Made by a program: the position numbers and the translations under genes | Notes under the pieces: generated by a model | What the model was told of the DNA's origin: nothing | Database searches by the model: none | The model's input: only the letters and a program-made list of their open reading frames with translations | In this document: positions 7,693 through 17,221 of the stretch, in pieces | How positions within the stretch are numbered: the first letter of the stretch is position 1 | How the letters are laid out: every line of letters starts with the position of its first letter | NCBI GenBank assembly: GCA_018302545.1 | Contig: JAGVZM010000021.1 | Span: 1 to 37,276 of the forward strand | Length of the DNA: 37,276 nt | Reading direction: 5' to 3' | From: Candidatus Woesearchaeota archaeon | Lineage (GTDB): Archaea > Nanobdellota > Nanobdellia > SCGC-AAA011-G17 > GW2011-AR18

Positions 7693-9151
7693 CCCATTTA
7701 TCGAGATAAATATTAGGATTATCTTCATCACCTTGAAAAATAATAATTTGCATTCTTTTTAATTTTAATAAAGAATACTCTAATCTATCTTTAGTAAAAC
7801 CTAATCTATCTATAAGATCAGATTTCTTTATCCCTTCATTTTCAAGAATTACATAAAGAACTTTATTTTCATCATTAGTCAAATTCTTCCCTATTTTATT
7901 AAATAGGGAGCTTACTTTAACATTTTCATCTTTTCTCTTAACTCTTAAAAAGTTAGCAATTTTTGTGCTTAATAAAGATATAAAATCAAATATAGAAACA
8001 AGAATTTTCTTAATTGTATTCCCAATAAAATAGAAAAAACTCTTAAAATAGGTTTCAATCCCAAATTTAGAAATAAATATACCTAAAATTATACATATAA
8101 GTCCTACAGTAACAAGTAAATGAAGGGATTTTTCACCTTTGTCCAATATAACTTCTTCTTTACTATAATAATTAGAAGAATTAGTATTATTTTCTTTATC
8201 CCCTCTGCTTAAGAATTTAGCAATCTTAGTATCACTTAATAAACTGTCCCTTTTACAAGCAATAGGACAACAATATTTATTTCCCCAATTTTTTAATTGA
8301 TCAACTGAGCAAACTTGATTATCTTCACATATAAAACCATTTTGAACTTCACAACTACAATCTTTATCTCCTTCTAAACATTTAGGATTACAACCATCAC
8401 CTTCACCACAACCAGCAGCAAAAGGAGTGTTAGGAACATTATTAGTTGCAACATTTGTGATGCCAACAATATTATATTTTAATTTTTTCTCAAAAGTCTC
8501 AAGATTAGAACATTGGCAATCCAAAACACTAGTTAAAAATTTAATTTCATGTTCTCCTGAACTTTGAGGAATCCAATTAAAGTCTAACTTTTTAGTTTCA
8601 CCTATGAATAATGTATAATTAATATCATGAATTAAAACATTATCAACATACATCTTTACATTAATATCAGATTTAAAAAACTCTTCCTTATCTCTAGATA
8701 AATTATTTAAAAAAGAATTTCTAAAGTAATCATTCATTAAAAAAGGGCTTTCAACATTAGCAGAGACAATTATATTATTGCCTACAGAATTACCTCCTTC
8801 AAAATTTATTGCCCTCCCAATATTAGCATTACAACTACTCTTTTTATTTAAATTTAAATCAACTATAGCACCATCTATATCTTGAACAACAGGAACTTCA
8901 TTAGATAAAGGATAAAAACACTCTTTATAAACAACATAAAGATAACTTCCTTCTTCAGGAAAAGCATAAGTTAAACTATCTTGTATATTATTATTAGATA
9001 TTAAGTTTACAGAATTACAATTATTACTACAATTATAAATATCAAAAGAAACATTATTTGGGTTTATCCTATAAGTCAATGAAACTGCCGCATTAGCAAT
9101 ACTTACTAATAACAAAGAACTCAAAATAAAAATTATCACCCTTTTTAACAT
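7685..9151 (-). CDS. Membrane-anchored protein: signal peptide, extracytoplasmic Cys-rich region, TM segment, C-terminal winged helix
   Basis: N-terminal hydrophobic signal; Cys-rich CGEGDGCNPKCLEGDKDCSC…CCPIAC; TM LLVTVGLICIILGIFI; wHTH DENKVLYVILENEGIKKSDLIDRLGFTKDRLEYSLLKLKRMQII. Confidence 0.75.
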   Translation of the reverse strand: MLKRVIIFILSSLLLVSIANAAVSLTYRINPNNVSFDIYNCSNNCNSVNLISNNNIQDSLTYAFPEEGSYLYVVYKECFYPLSNEVPVVQDIDGAIVDLNLNKKSSCNANIGRAINFEGGNSVGNNIIVSANVESPFLMNDYFRNSFLNNLSRDKEEFFKSDINVKMYVDNVLIHDINYTLFIGETKKLDFNWIPQSSGEHEIKFLTSVLDCQCSNLETFEKKLKYNIVGITNVATNNVPNTPFAAGCGEGDGCNPKCLEGDKDCSCEVQNGFICEDNQVCSVDQLKNWGNKYCCPIACKRDSLLSDTKIAKFLSRGDKENNTNSSNYYSKEEVILDKGEKSLHLLVTVGLICIILGIFISKFGIETYFKSFFYFIGNTIKKILVSIFDFISLLSTKIANFLRVKRKDENVKVSSLFNKIGKNLTNDENKVLYVILENEGIKKSDLIDRLGFTKDRLEYSLLKLKRMQIIIFQGDEDNPNIYLDKWVK

Positions 9152-9227
9152 ATCATTCTAGTATATTTTTTCTTTAAATATGTTACTAGACCAAAAATCT
9201 TATTAATTTTAGATATTAATTAAGAAC

Positions 9228-9866
9228 ATGTCTTTTAAACTAATAGCTTTTGACATCGATGGAGTAATATTCAAAGATGTAAATTTTTGGTTAGAATTAC
9301 ACAAAAAATTCAGGACTTTAGAGCAAGGAAAAATATTAACTGAAAAATATTTGCATACAAACTACAAAAGATTAGTAGAGGAAGTAGTTGAAAAATTATG
9401 GAAAGGTAAAGATGCAAAACCTTATTATGAATTAATAAATTCTCTAGAATATTTACCAGGAGTAAAGGAGGTATTTAATTACATAAAGTCTAAAGGATTA
9501 ATAACAGCTTTAATCTCTGCATCTAGCATAGACGTAGCAAGAAGAATACAAAAAGATTTTGGAGTTGACCATTTGTTTGCTAATGAACTAATAATTAAAG
9601 ATGGAAAAGTTTCTGGAGAATTTCTTTGGCCAATTGCAGAAGGATGTGAAAAGAAAGCACAAATAATTAGAGACCTATGTAAAGATTTAAACATTTCTCC
9701 AAAAGAAGCTATTTATATTGGAGATTCATGGAAAGATATAGAAGCATTTAAAGAAGTTGGTTTATCTATAGCATTTAATTCTAATTCCGAAGAATTAAAA
9801 AAAGTAGCAACACATATAGTAGAAAGTAACAACTTATCAGAAGTTATAAAATATTTGCCTGCATAA
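9228..9866 (+). CDS. HAD-superfamily phosphatase (phosphoserine phosphatase-like)
   Basis: Motif I FDIDGVIF, motif II LISAS, motif IV YIGDSWKDIEAFKEVG. Confidence 0.88.
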   Translation: MSFKLIAFDIDGVIFKDVNFWLELHKKFRTLEQGKILTEKYLHTNYKRLVEEVVEKLWKGKDAKPYYELINSLEYLPGVKEVFNYIKSKGLITALISASSIDVARRIQKDFGVDHLFANELIIKDGKVSGEFLWPIAEGCEKKAQIIRDLCKDLNISPKEAIYIGDSWKDIEAFKEVGLSIAFNSNSEELKKVATHIVESNNLSEVIKYLPA

Positions 9867-9905
9867 TATAAATGTATTTAAAGAAAAAAATCCTTATAGA
9901 TTCTA

Positions 9906-10727
9906 TTGAGGGTAGGGCATAGAAAAAGGGGTTTAGATAGCTTAGTAGCTAGTTTGGTCGCTCTTCATCAAATTGAACTTCTGATCGACCAGACTTTTCA
10001 CAGAGTGCCCTCAAAAGCAGATTTAGATGATAAACTAAATAATACAACTGCTAATACTATACTGCTAGGAAGATTTTATGAAGTTTTAGGAGCAGCTTTA
10101 TTTAACGGAAGATTGCCTTCTGAAGAAGAAAAAATATTTTATGCTACAGAAGAAGAAGGAATACCAGATATAATAATAGAATCTGAAAATAAGATACTAG
10201 AATCAAAATCAGTAAACGTATATAAATTATGTGAGATTTCAGGATCTCAATTAGAAGCATATGAAGAGATGAATAAAAGAGAACCATATCCAAAAGTGGG
10301 GTATGTAATATGGCGTCATAGAATTCCAGGAATAAGATCTTCATGGAAAGGGACAGGAAGAGAATTAATACAACAAGCTTCTAAAAACACATTATATGGC
10401 ATAGTTCTTCCTTTAGAAGTAATGCAGGCTTTATGTTTACAAAGATATGATGTTTATAATCAAAATTTAGTATATGTTCATCCTAGAGATCAAGTTCCAG
10501 AAGATTGTTATAATGGAGGAACTGGAATTTATGCTAGCACATTAACAAGACTATTTGAAACTCCAGAAGAAATTTTAACAGAATTAAGTTTTACTGAAGG
10601 AGTTAAAATAAAAAGAACATTAACACCCTCAGATTTAAGAGTTGAAAGATATAAAGTTTCACAATTTCCTTTAATTGAAATTTCTGTATCACCTAGAATA
10701 TCTGAAAATGATGAAGTACCATTCTAA
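9906..10727 (+). CDS. Putative PD-(D/E)XK nuclease-like protein
   Basis: GRFYEVLGAALFNG…GIPDIIIESENKILESKS fits E…PD…ExK core; TTG start. Confidence 0.6.
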   Translation: MRVGHRKRGLDSLVASLVALHQIELLIDQTFHRVPSKADLDDKLNNTTANTILLGRFYEVLGAALFNGRLPSEEEKIFYATEEEGIPDIIIESENKILESKSVNVYKLCEISGSQLEAYEEMNKREPYPKVGYVIWRHRIPGIRSSWKGTGRELIQQASKNTLYGIVLPLEVMQALCLQRYDVYNQNLVYVHPRDQVPEDCYNGGTGIYASTLTRLFETPEEILTELSFTEGVKIKRTLTPSDLRVERYKVSQFPLIEISVSPRISENDEVPF

Positions 10728-10787
10728 ATTTAGAAAGTTTATTAAACAACAAATAGATTTATTAATAATCAATAAAATAAGATAAAA

Positions 10788-11411
10788 ATGATTAAAAAAA
10801 TAATTGATTTTATTCTACACATTGATCAATATTTAAATGTCTTAATACAAAATTACGGAAATTTAGTCTATATTTTTCTTTTTATGATAATATTCATGGA
10901 AACAGGGTTTGTTGTAACTCCATTTCTACCAGGAGATTCTTTACTTTTTGTTGCAGGAGCTTTAGCAGCAACAGGTTCTTTAAATGTTTATATAATATTT
11001 TTACTTTTATCAATAGCTGCCATTTTAGGAGATACAGTTAATTATGCATTAGGAAAATATTTCGGAGAAAAAGTATTCTCAAGATTTATCAAAAAAGATC
11101 ATTTAGAAAAAACAAAATTATTCTTTAATAAATATGGCAAAAAGACTATAATCTTAGCTAGATTCATACCTATAATAAGAACATTTGCTCCATTTGTAGC
11201 AGGAATAGGAAAAATGAATTATTTTACATTCTTAAGCTATAATATAATTGGAGGCATAGTATGGGTTGGAATATTTATATTTGCAGGTTTCTTCTTTGGA
11301 AATGTTCCAATTATTAAGGAAAATCTAAGCATAATAATAATTTTAATAATAATAGTATCTATTATTCCAGCAGTAATTGAATATTTTAAAATAAAAAGAT
11401 CTAAAAATTAA
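10788..11411 (+). CDS. DedA/VTT-domain membrane protein
   Basis: FMETGFVVTPFLPGDSLLFVAGALAA; ARFIPIIRTFAPFVAGIGKM. Confidence 0.93.
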   Translation: MIKKIIDFILHIDQYLNVLIQNYGNLVYIFLFMIIFMETGFVVTPFLPGDSLLFVAGALAATGSLNVYIIFLLLSIAAILGDTVNYALGKYFGEKVFSRFIKKDHLEKTKLFFNKYGKKTIILARFIPIIRTFAPFVAGIGKMNYFTFLSYNIIGGIVWVGIFIFAGFFFGNVPIIKENLSIIIILIIIVSIIPAVIEYFKIKRSKN

Positions 11412-11868
11412 AAAATAATTTCAAATATTCAGGACTACTCATAAAATCTTCTCTTTTAATTTCATCAATTATATAACTAACATAAGTATCCTCAACACCA
11501 AAGTCATTATCTAACCTTTCTAAAAAAACCTCAACATCCTTAACCTCTTTAAATATTCCATCTAACATAAAGTCATATCCATTATTAACTCTATATACAC
11601 TATTCAAACTCTTAGATAATAAAAGATGTTCCTTTAATCTATCCCTAAATTCTCTCTTAACTTTTAAAAATATAGTTGCCCTAATTGTAAAACCCATTTG
11701 AGAAAAATCAACTAAAGAAGTATACCTAGTAATTATTTTTCCTTCATAAGACTTTAATCTTTCATATATTGTAGATATAGGAATAGCCGTCTTTTTGCTC
11801 ATCATAGTCAAACTCTCTCTAGCATTTTTCCTTAAGTTTGCAATAATCAATAATTCCTTTTTATTCAT
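11401..11868 (-). CDS. Lrp/AsnC-family transcriptional regulator
   Basis: N-terminal HTH (NARESLTMMSKKTAIPISTIYERLKSYE) plus C-terminal ligand-binding (RAM-like) domain. Confidence 0.87.
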   Translation of the reverse strand: MNKKELLIIANLRKNARESLTMMSKKTAIPISTIYERLKSYEGKIITRYTSLVDFSQMGFTIRATIFLKVKREFRDRLKEHLLLSKSLNSVYRVNNGYDFMLDGIFKEVKDVEVFLERLDNDFGVEDTYVSYIIDEIKREDFMSSPEYLKLFFNF

Positions 11869-11944
11869 ATTAAATCACCAATATTAAGTTAGTTAAACTT
11901 CTACATAAAGAATCTTCTTAAAAATTATATAGCACCTTATAAGA

Positions 11945-12841
11945 ATGTTTATAAAAGATAAAATTAGCTATAATTTAAGTAAAAAGAGGAAAATGGAAAA
12001 AGTAATAGAATCATTTGATGGAACAAAAATATATTATCAGCATGAAAAAGGAAAAAGAAATAAAACTTTAATATTTCTTCATGGTATAGGAAGTAATTGG
12101 ACTGTATGGAAAGATTCTATAAATATATTTCAAAAAGAGGGTTTTTCAACAATAGGAATAGATTTAAGAGGCCATGGAAAGTCAGATTGGCCAGAAGATT
12201 TTAGTTTTTATAAAATATCAAACTTCTCTAGGGATATATTTGAAATAGTAAAAAAAGAAGGATTATCTAGATTTTCATTTATTGGGAATAGTTTAGGAGG
12301 AGCAGTAGCAATAAATTATTGTAGAAGATATAAAAAGAATACACCATTATCAATGGTTTTAGTAGAATGTGCAATATCATATCCCTTTCCACATAATAGA
12401 ATATTAAATCATAGCCCTTATTTTACAAATGTAATAAGGTATATAGCAGAGCATGATATAATAAAGGAAAAGCATTTCTTAGATTATGAAATAGATTTTT
12501 CAAAAAGTTCAATAATAAAAAATTCACATTTTTTAGCAAGTATCTTAAGTAATACCCCATTTCAAACAATAGTCGGAACATTAGATAACATAGAAAAATA
12601 TATTTTTAAGAATAAGCCAGGAATTATAAAAACAATTAAGAGTTTGAATATACCAATTTTGGCAATAGCAGGAAAAAAAGATGAGATAATACCTGTAAAA
12701 TTCGTGCAAGAGATAGCTAATCTAAACCCAAAAATAAAAATAAGAATATTAAAAAATGCAGATCACATGGTGATATTAAAGAATCCAAGAATAATAAACA
12801 AAGAAATTAACAAATTTTTTCTAGAAAACAAGTTAATTTAA
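11945..12841 (+). CDS. Alpha/beta hydrolase
   Basis: FLHGIGSNWTVW, DLRGHGKSD, nucleophile GNSLGG, AGKKDEIIP, ADHM; Met at 11993 is an alternative start. Confidence 0.93.
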   Translation: MFIKDKISYNLSKKRKMEKVIESFDGTKIYYQHEKGKRNKTLIFLHGIGSNWTVWKDSINIFQKEGFSTIGIDLRGHGKSDWPEDFSFYKISNFSRDIFEIVKKEGLSRFSFIGNSLGGAVAINYCRRYKKNTPLSMVLVECAISYPFPHNRILNHSPYFTNVIRYIAEHDIIKEKHFLDYEIDFSKSSIIKNSHFLASILSNTPFQTIVGTLDNIEKYIFKNKPGIIKTIKSLNIPILAIAGKKDEIIPVKFVQEIANLNPKIKIRILKNADHMVILKNPRIINKEINKFFLENKLI

Positions 12842-13293
12842 ATTGGGAATAATAATTTAATAATAAAGAAAGTAATAATTCCTAAAAAAATTCCTCCAAT
12901 AACATCATAAATATCATGTTTCTTTAAATAAATTCTCGACCAGCAAGTACCAAAAGCCAAAAGAAAGAATAAGATAGTTAATAAAATTTTATTAAAGTAT
13001 AAACTAAATAATATAGCCAAGAATAATACTCTAGCAGCATGCACACTTGGAAATGAAGAAGCATCAATTTTTTCTATAAAATTTCTATAAGCTTCATGAT
13101 TAGGTCTGCTCTTAAAATAAAAAGTCCTTATAAAAAGAGCAATAAGGAGAATAATAATTAAACCTATTAATAAAAATAAGGATAAATATAAATCAAAGAA
13201 AACAGAAACAATTATCAAAAATAAGAAAAAAACAAAAGACCCAAAAGAACTTAAATCTTGGATAGGATTAAAAGTTAAATTATAATTTTTCAT
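12838..13293 (-). CDS. PAP2-family membrane phosphatase
   Basis: KSRPNHE, PSVHAAR, SRIYLKKHDIYDVIGG motifs and TM helices. Confidence 0.88.
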   Translation of the reverse strand: MKNYNLTFNPIQDLSSFGSFVFFLFLIIVSVFFDLYLSLFLLIGLIIILLIALFIRTFYFKSRPNHEAYRNFIEKIDASSFPSVHAARVLFLAILFSLYFNKILLTILFFLLAFGTCWSRIYLKKHDIYDVIGGIFLGIITFFIIKLLFPI

Positions 13294-13348
13294 ATATTCT
13301 AGTTTAAGAAAGGGTAATATTTAAAAGTTTATAGTATTAACAAAATTT

Positions 13349-14038
13349 ATGAAATTAGAACAAGAATTGGATGGAATATCCATTGATATTAATTTAATAC
13401 CAGATAAACCAATTTTAGTATTTATACATGGAGCCCATGAACATAAAGATGTAGGTCACATAAGAGATACTGCAAATAAACTATATGAAGAAGAAATAGT
13501 TTCTGTTGTTCGTTATTCCTCTTCAAGAAATTGGGATGCTTGGATTGCAGCAGCTACATCTCCAATGGTGCAAATTAGTAGAATACAATCTTTTGATGGA
13601 AAAACATATGAACAATGTTTAGATGATCTAAGAAAGGTATTAGGTTTTATTCAAGAAAGGTTTAAGCCTAACGAATTATGGGTTAGTGGTTATTCTCATG
13701 GAGGAGGATTAGCAACTCTAATTAGTAAAGAAGTAGAAATACAAAGATTATTAGTATCTTTTCCTCAAATAGAACCTTTTACTAGGGACATTGGTTGTTA
13801 TCACGGATTTCCAGAAAAACAAGATTTTTTATATGCTATCTCTAAATATAATGGAAGATTAGAAGTTTTAAAATTGGAAAATGATGAAATGGTACCTTCA
13901 TCACAATCTCAAGAATTATATAACGCAGCAAAATCAATTAATAAATCATTAAAGGTAATTGAAGGAACAGACCACACATTAAAAGATAAAAGACTCCGTG
14001 AAAGATATGTTGAGTTACATAAAGAATTCTTCTCTTAA
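13349..14038 (+). CDS. Alpha/beta hydrolase / lipase-like
   Basis: FIHGAHEHKD; nucleophile elbow GYSHGGGLA; late TDHTLK. Confidence 0.75.
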   Translation: MKLEQELDGISIDINLIPDKPILVFIHGAHEHKDVGHIRDTANKLYEEEIVSVVRYSSSRNWDAWIAAATSPMVQISRIQSFDGKTYEQCLDDLRKVLGFIQERFKPNELWVSGYSHGGGLATLISKEVEIQRLLVSFPQIEPFTRDIGCYHGFPEKQDFLYAISKYNGRLEVLKLENDEMVPSSQSQELYNAAKSINKSLKVIEGTDHTLKDKRLRERYVELHKEFFS

Positions 14039-15534
14039 TTATATTTATTTTTAATATTAGATTGATAAGGGAATTTTCCAAACTCATGTAAAACTATTAA
14101 GGGCATAGCCTTTTTACCAATTCTATTATAAACTAATTTATAACCTTCATTTACATTTTGTAAAGTATTACAAATAGAATTAGAAAATTCTTGCTCAATT
14201 TTAGAGTTCTTTTTAGCACCTTGTCTAAGTTCAAAATCAATCCTTAATTTATGTTCATGATCACTACTAACAACATTCTTAATATGAAATTTTCCAGTTA
14301 CAAATTTAGAAATGTTCTTGTCTTTATAAATGGCTTCCTGAATATTTTCAGGATAAATAAGGAAAGCATGGAATTTCACAGAACCATCTTTTCTTCCAAC
14401 TACATATAAAAAAGACAGAGGTAAATTAAATTTCCTAGATATTCCAAATTCTAAAAGAATTTGTTGCATATTCCTATAAGTTATAACCCCTCCTATATCT
14501 TTTAAATTATAATTTATCATTGGTTCCGCATCTTCAGGTAAAATACTTGTAAAAATTAGTTCTCTATTTTTATTTTGGTAAGCAAATAAGCTTAAAGGAT
14601 ATTGAAATAACATAGGAGTGTCTTCAACATCCCCAAAAAGGGCTTTTTTAATCTTCTCATTAGTATCAGCAAGTCTCCTGATATAAACAGTATCATCAGT
14701 CTCTATCCCCCCAAGTATTCCAATATCAGAAGCTCCAAATCCAGACCTTATTTTCTCAGAATAAGTAATTTTTTGTATATAATCTCTCCAAGACTCAGGA
14801 AAGTCCTCACCACCAACTGCAAAGTTAATATCATGTTTTTTCCAAGGAAACTTAATCTCAATACCATAATCAACTAATTCTTTTACAAAAGGAGGATAAC
14901 CAGTAATAATAATCTGCTCAAATTGATTACCTATCTCATTAATTGTTTGTAATATTTCTTCTTTATTAGCCCCAATATTAATAACTGGACAATTTGATGA
15001 AGCAAAATCACTAAAAGTTATCCCCGTAACCCAACTACCTAAGATAAATCCATTAATAATCAAAGTTTTTTTATTAGTAATATTAAAATTCTCATCCAAA
15101 CCTATAGTTAGTCCAACCTTTCCAAAAGAATCTGCTTTATGAGATCTAACCCAATAACACTGCCTACCTGAATGACCAGAACTTTTAACTAACATACTAA
15201 TGTTATGATAATCTCCATCAACACAAAGATCATTAACTCTTTCAGCATTAAAAACATAATTATGCTTATCTGTTTCAGGAAGATTATTCATAAAATCTTC
15301 AACACTTTTTATAGATTTTGGATCAAAATTATTTTTTTCTAAGAATTTTTTATAATGTGGAATCCTTTGCGAGTTTTTACTAAAGGTATATAATAAATAT
15401 TTTCTACGTATTAATTCTAAATCATCAGGATCTTGCTTCAAAAAAAACTTTTTAAATTTTTTATAATCTTGAATCTTCTTCATAGTCAAATTATGTAAAA
15501 TAGAAGTAGGGATTAATCGTATAAGTCCTTGCAT
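14035..15534 (-). CDS. Adenylate-forming enzyme, phenylacetate-CoA ligase (PaaK)-like
   Basis: PaaK-like N-terminus (IPHYKKFLEKNNFDPKSIKSVEDFMNNLPETDK), SSGHSGRQ phosphate loop, FGASDIG, C-terminal lobe DHEHKLRIDFEL. Confidence 0.8.
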   Translation of the reverse strand: MQGLIRLIPTSILHNLTMKKIQDYKKFKKFFLKQDPDDLELIRRKYLLYTFSKNSQRIPHYKKFLEKNNFDPKSIKSVEDFMNNLPETDKHNYVFNAERVNDLCVDGDYHNISMLVKSSGHSGRQCYWVRSHKADSFGKVGLTIGLDENFNITNKKTLIINGFILGSWVTGITFSDFASSNCPVINIGANKEEILQTINEIGNQFEQIIITGYPPFVKELVDYGIEIKFPWKKHDINFAVGGEDFPESWRDYIQKITYSEKIRSGFGASDIGILGGIETDDTVYIRRLADTNEKIKKALFGDVEDTPMLFQYPLSLFAYQNKNRELIFTSILPEDAEPMINYNLKDIGGVITYRNMQQILLEFGISRKFNLPLSFLYVVGRKDGSVKFHAFLIYPENIQEAIYKDKNISKFVTGKFHIKNVVSSDHEHKLRIDFELRQGAKKNSKIEQEFSNSICNTLQNVNEGYKLVYNRIGKKAMPLIVLHEFGKFPYQSNIKNKYN

Positions 15535-15585
15535 AAATTTTAATGAACAAATAGGTTTTTAAAGGTTTCTTACATTAGATAATTA

Positions 15586-17172
15586 ATGGGAATAAAAGAA
15601 GTGAGAAGCTATTTTTCTAGTCACACAGGGGATGAAAAAAAATTATTAAAATTATTAAAATTTAGTTTTCTAAGTCTTGATAAATTAAAAAAAAATGGTT
15701 ACATAGGAGAATGTAAAGAATCAATAGATTACAATCAAATTATTAAAAACTCAAAATTTCCGGAAAAATCTCTACCAGAAAAATATGTAGTAAAAGAAAT
15801 TTTAAAAAATTATCAAAATGTAATTAATGTTGCACATCCTTTAACACAAGTAAATGTAAACCCTCCACCCACAAATTTATCAATAGTAATGTCATCAATC
15901 ACAGCAAAGTATAACGAAAATGGAGTTTGGGATTTTTTAGGACATTCTGCAGCAATATCAGAAATGCTTACAATTAGTATGTTAGCTGATCTTATTGGTT
16001 ATAATAAATCAAATACAGGAGGAATTTTTACATTTGGAGGAACAGCATCAAACCTTTATGCAGGAAGAATAGGAATAAGTAAAATATTAAAAAATTCTAG
16101 AGATAGTGGTCTTAGAAATGAAAAAGTAGTATTTATTTGTTCAGAATTAGCACATTATTCAACAGTAACAGCAGCAATTTGGTTAGGTGTTGGAAAAAAC
16201 AATATAATAACTATTCCATCAAATGAAAAAAATGAAATGGATTTAAAATATTTAGAGAATACCTTAAAAAAACTAAAAAAAGAAAAGGTTTCAATAGCTT
16301 GTATTTATGCAACAATAGGAACAACAGATGCATTTGGAATAGATCCTTTATTCAAAATAAATCAATTATGTAAAAAATTAAAGATTAATACACATATTCA
16401 TGCAGATGCAGTAATTGGTTGGGTTTACTTAACTTTTAAAGGTTATAACTTTGATTTAATTAAAGATAAAAAAATTGCATCTGAAATTAAGTATACCTAT
16501 AATCAAGTAGAACAAATAAAATATGCTGATTCAGTAGGAATAGACTTTCATAAGACAGGATGGACAAATTATTTATCAAGTTGCTTTATTTTAAAGAACA
16601 AAGAAGATTTTAAATTAATAGAGAGAAACAAAGAATCGACTCCTTATTTATTTCACGGTTCAGGTTACAAACCAGGAGAATACACTTTAGAAACAAGTAG
16701 GCCTAATTATGCTCAAAAAACATTAGCAAATATCCTAGGTTTAGGTAAAGAAGGATATAGAGAATTAGTTATACACTTATTTACAATAAGACAATATTTT
16801 GAAGAGCTATGTGAAAAAGAAGGAATTCTAGTATTAAATAAAAAAAATAACTTCTTTGTAACTGACTTAAGGTTATATCCTAATAAAGTTGAAAAAGATT
16901 ATTTCAAAAAAGAATTAGAAGAACAATTACCACTAAAAAAAATAGAGGAAATAAATGAATATAATAAAAAGATAGTAGAGATAATGGAAAAAAATTCAAA
17001 AAAAGAAGAGTCCACACTATTTTCATTAAGTAAAAAATATAAGTCTACAAAAAAAGGACATCCTATTTATTGTATTAAGTCATTTCCAATGAGCCCTTTT
17101 ATAGAAAAATATCATATGGACAAGGCATTAAAAGATCTTCTTAGAGCAAAAAAAGAAGTAACCCCTATATAG
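15586..17172 (+). CDS. PLP-dependent group II amino acid decarboxylase-like protein
   Basis: GGTASNLYAGR, HADAVIGW, Schiff-base lysine motif ADSVGIDFHKTGW, FHGSGYKPGEYTLETSRP. Confidence 0.9.
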   Translation: MGIKEVRSYFSSHTGDEKKLLKLLKFSFLSLDKLKKNGYIGECKESIDYNQIIKNSKFPEKSLPEKYVVKEILKNYQNVINVAHPLTQVNVNPPPTNLSIVMSSITAKYNENGVWDFLGHSAAISEMLTISMLADLIGYNKSNTGGIFTFGGTASNLYAGRIGISKILKNSRDSGLRNEKVVFICSELAHYSTVTAAIWLGVGKNNIITIPSNEKNEMDLKYLENTLKKLKKEKVSIACIYATIGTTDAFGIDPLFKINQLCKKLKINTHIHADAVIGWVYLTFKGYNFDLIKDKKIASEIKYTYNQVEQIKYADSVGIDFHKTGWTNYLSSCFILKNKEDFKLIERNKESTPYLFHGSGYKPGEYTLETSRPNYAQKTLANILGLGKEGYRELVIHLFTIRQYFEELCEKEGILVLNKKNNFFVTDLRLYPNKVEKDYFKKELEEQLPLKKIEEINEYNKKIVEIMEKNSKKEESTLFSLSKKYKSTKKGHPIYCIKSFPMSPFIEKYHMDKALKDLLRAKKEVTPI

Positions 17173-17221
17173 TTACAACAGTATAGAAAACAATATAAAC
17201 AATTAAAGATTATTAACCTGT

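Noticed and set aside
9906-10727. Restriction-modification or defence island around the PD-(D/E)XK-like gene
   Set aside because: No methyltransferase, specificity subunit, helicase, toxin-antitoxin or CRISPR feature nearby
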